The notes under the pieces were generated by a model, which saw only the letters and a program-made list of their open reading frames with translations, was not told the DNA's origin and ran no database searches. 64,000 bases of DNA from Prevotella sp. (lineage in GTDB: Bacteria; Bacteroidota; Bacteroidia; Bacteroidales; Bacteroidaceae), in the NCBI GenBank assembly GCA_017960525.1, contig JAGCZA010000107.1:1-64000 (forward strand), written 5' to 3'. Of the stretch, positions 63,171 to 64,000 are shown piece after piece (positions within the stretch are counted from its first letter, which is position 1; every line of letters begins with the position of its first letter). The translations under genes were made by a program, and so were the position numbers.

Positions 63171-63767
63171 ATGACACACCAAGAGCCCAAAGTGGCCATT
63201 ATCGACCCCAACACGCTGGCAACACTGGGGCTGCGGCAGTTGCTACAGGGAGTGATGCCTATGCTCACCATAGACACCTTCGGCAGTATGGCGGAGTTAA
63301 CAGCCAACCACCCGGAACAGTACATCCATTACTTCGTGGCGATGAACATCGTGCTCGAAAACCGCGCCTTCTTCCTGCAAAACAGGCGGAAGACCATCGT
63401 GCTTACGCTCTCGCTCGACAGTAGCAAACAACTATCAGAATTCCATTGCGTCTGCATCAACGTGCCTGAAAAGGAACTGGTACGCTCGATGCTGGCCCTG
63501 CTGCAAATGGGGCATCACGGCGGGAACGCTATGCAGCCAGTGGCTGGCAGACAGCAGCAGAAGGTACTCTCCGACCGTGAGGCCGAGGTGATGACGCTCA
63601 TCGTGCAGGGTCTCATCAACAAGGAGATTGCCGACCGCCTGTGCATCAGCCTCTCCACCGTGGTCACCCACCGCAAGAATATTATGGAGAAACTGGGCAT
63701 CAGGAGTGTTTCGGCACTCACCATCTACGCCGTGATGAACGGCTATGTGGACATCAACAAGATATAA
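63171..63767 (+). CDS. LuxR-type regulator with degenerate receiver domain
   Basis: A 198-aa protein. The C-terminal HTH (LSDREAEVMTLIVQGLINKEIADRL and VVTHRKNIMEKLGI) is canonical NarL/LuxR. The first 115 residues have a receiver-like layout (VAIIDPNTLATLGLRQLL), but at the expected phospho-acceptor strand there is HYFVAMNIVLE with no Asp, so phosphorylation is unlikely. Its start is 5 bp after the SGNH gene. Confidence 0.85.
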   Translation: MTHQEPKVAIIDPNTLATLGLRQLLQGVMPMLTIDTFGSMAELTANHPEQYIHYFVAMNIVLENRAFFLQNRRKTIVLTLSLDSSKQLSEFHCVCINVPEKELVRSMLALLQMGHHGGNAMQPVAGRQQQKVLSDREAEVMTLIVQGLINKEIADRLCISLSTVVTHRKNIMEKLGIRSVSALTIYAVMNGYVDINKI

Positions 63768-63776
63768 CCAAGGAAT

Positions 63777-64000
63777 ATGGAACAGACCATCCGCGAAGAA
63801 CAGATACTGGTACGCATCACCGGGCAGGACCGCCCGGGACTGACGGCATCGATGATGGGCATTCTCGCCAAGTACGACGCACAAATACTGGACATCGGCC
63901 AGGCCGACATCCACAGCACCCTCTCGTTAGGCATCCTCATCCGTATGGACGAGACCCACTCGGGCCAGGTGATGAAGGAACTGCTGTTCAAGGCCACCGA
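63777..64000 (+). CDS. serB: Phosphoserine phosphatase, N-terminal ACT domain (3' end outside window)
   Basis: The first 74 codons are visible: EEQILVRITGQDRPGLTASMMGIL and DAQILDIGQADIHSTLSLGIL are the ACT domain found at the start of the long SerB form. The HAD phosphatase part lies beyond the window. Identity with another ACT-domain protein cannot be wholly excluded. Confidence 0.75.
   Translation, partial: MEQTIREEQILVRITGQDRPGLTASMMGILAKYDAQILDIGQADIHSTLSLGILIRMDETHSGQVMKELLFKAT

Noticed and set aside
1-64000. CRISPR arrays, insertion sequences, prophage genes or replication origin
   Set aside because: No regularly spaced 25-40 bp direct repeats with unique spacers, no transposase or integrase frames and no DnaA-box cluster were found by eye.

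Overview
The window looks like a chromosome segment of a gut-type Bacteroidales, most likely a Prevotella/Segatella relative. This rests on promoters of the Bacteroidetes form (TTTG, about 20 nt, TAnnTTTG) before most transcription units, weak A-rich ribosome binding regions, a BspA-like leucine-rich protein, dockerin-like EF-hand tails, DUF4369 and SusD-free pectin enzymes, and a Bacteroidales-type contractile secretion locus. No rRNA, integrase, transposase or CRISPR array is visible; one tRNA-Leu is present.

Layout. 1-14.1 kb is mostly core genes on the + strand: the end of a BspA-like surface protein, a decayed DUF1016/YhcG gene, argH, a lipoprotein, tRNA-Leu(TAA), an OmpA/TPR lipoprotein, a DUF4369-thioredoxin lipoprotein, an aspartate aminotransferase, and an energy-transduction operon (exbB-exbD-exbD-tonB-PstS-like-TPR). 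14.1-27.9 kb is on the - strand: a cytosolic GH13 amylase, then a two-gene pectin operon encoding a 1524-aa PL11 rhamnogalacturonan lyase with a dockerin-like tail and a 2433-aa multidomain pectin methylesterase. 57.8-64 kb returns to core genes: yigZ, prfC, a propeller protein, a flavodiiron protein, an SGNH hydrolase, a LuxR-type regulator and the start of serB.

Between them, 28.2-57.8 kb is one uninterrupted, visibly more AT-rich + strand block whose genes are mostly separated by only 2-25 bp. It starts with a NusG-family antiterminator behind a roughly 470-nt structured leader. It then encodes a type VI secretion system of the Bacteroidales kind: ClpV, sheath TssB/TssC, two Hcp/TssD, VgrG, an effector cassette (PAAR-like/HExxH metallopeptidase, DUF2235 hydrolase with DUF2931 immunity candidate), TssG-like, TssK, TssE, TssF, and cell-wall proteins. 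No TssJ, TssL or TssM is seen.

The most unusual content lies inside this same block. There is a ubiquitin-like protein ending in glycine, an E2 with HPN and a catalytic-type Cys, an E1 with complete adenylation motifs and a possible C-terminal ubiquitin-fold domain, a membrane-anchored JAMM isopeptidase with all metal ligands, and a polytopic membrane protein carrying a RING-H2-like cluster and a C-terminal FHA domain. Predicted topology places JAMM, RING and FHA on the cytosolic face, where E1, E2 and the ubiquitin-like protein would act. My reading is that a complete bacterial ubiquitin-like conjugation and deconjugation pathway has been built into the membrane/baseplate part of a T6SS, possibly to control its assembly, firing or turnover. 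The component families are established knowledge; the combined function is inference.
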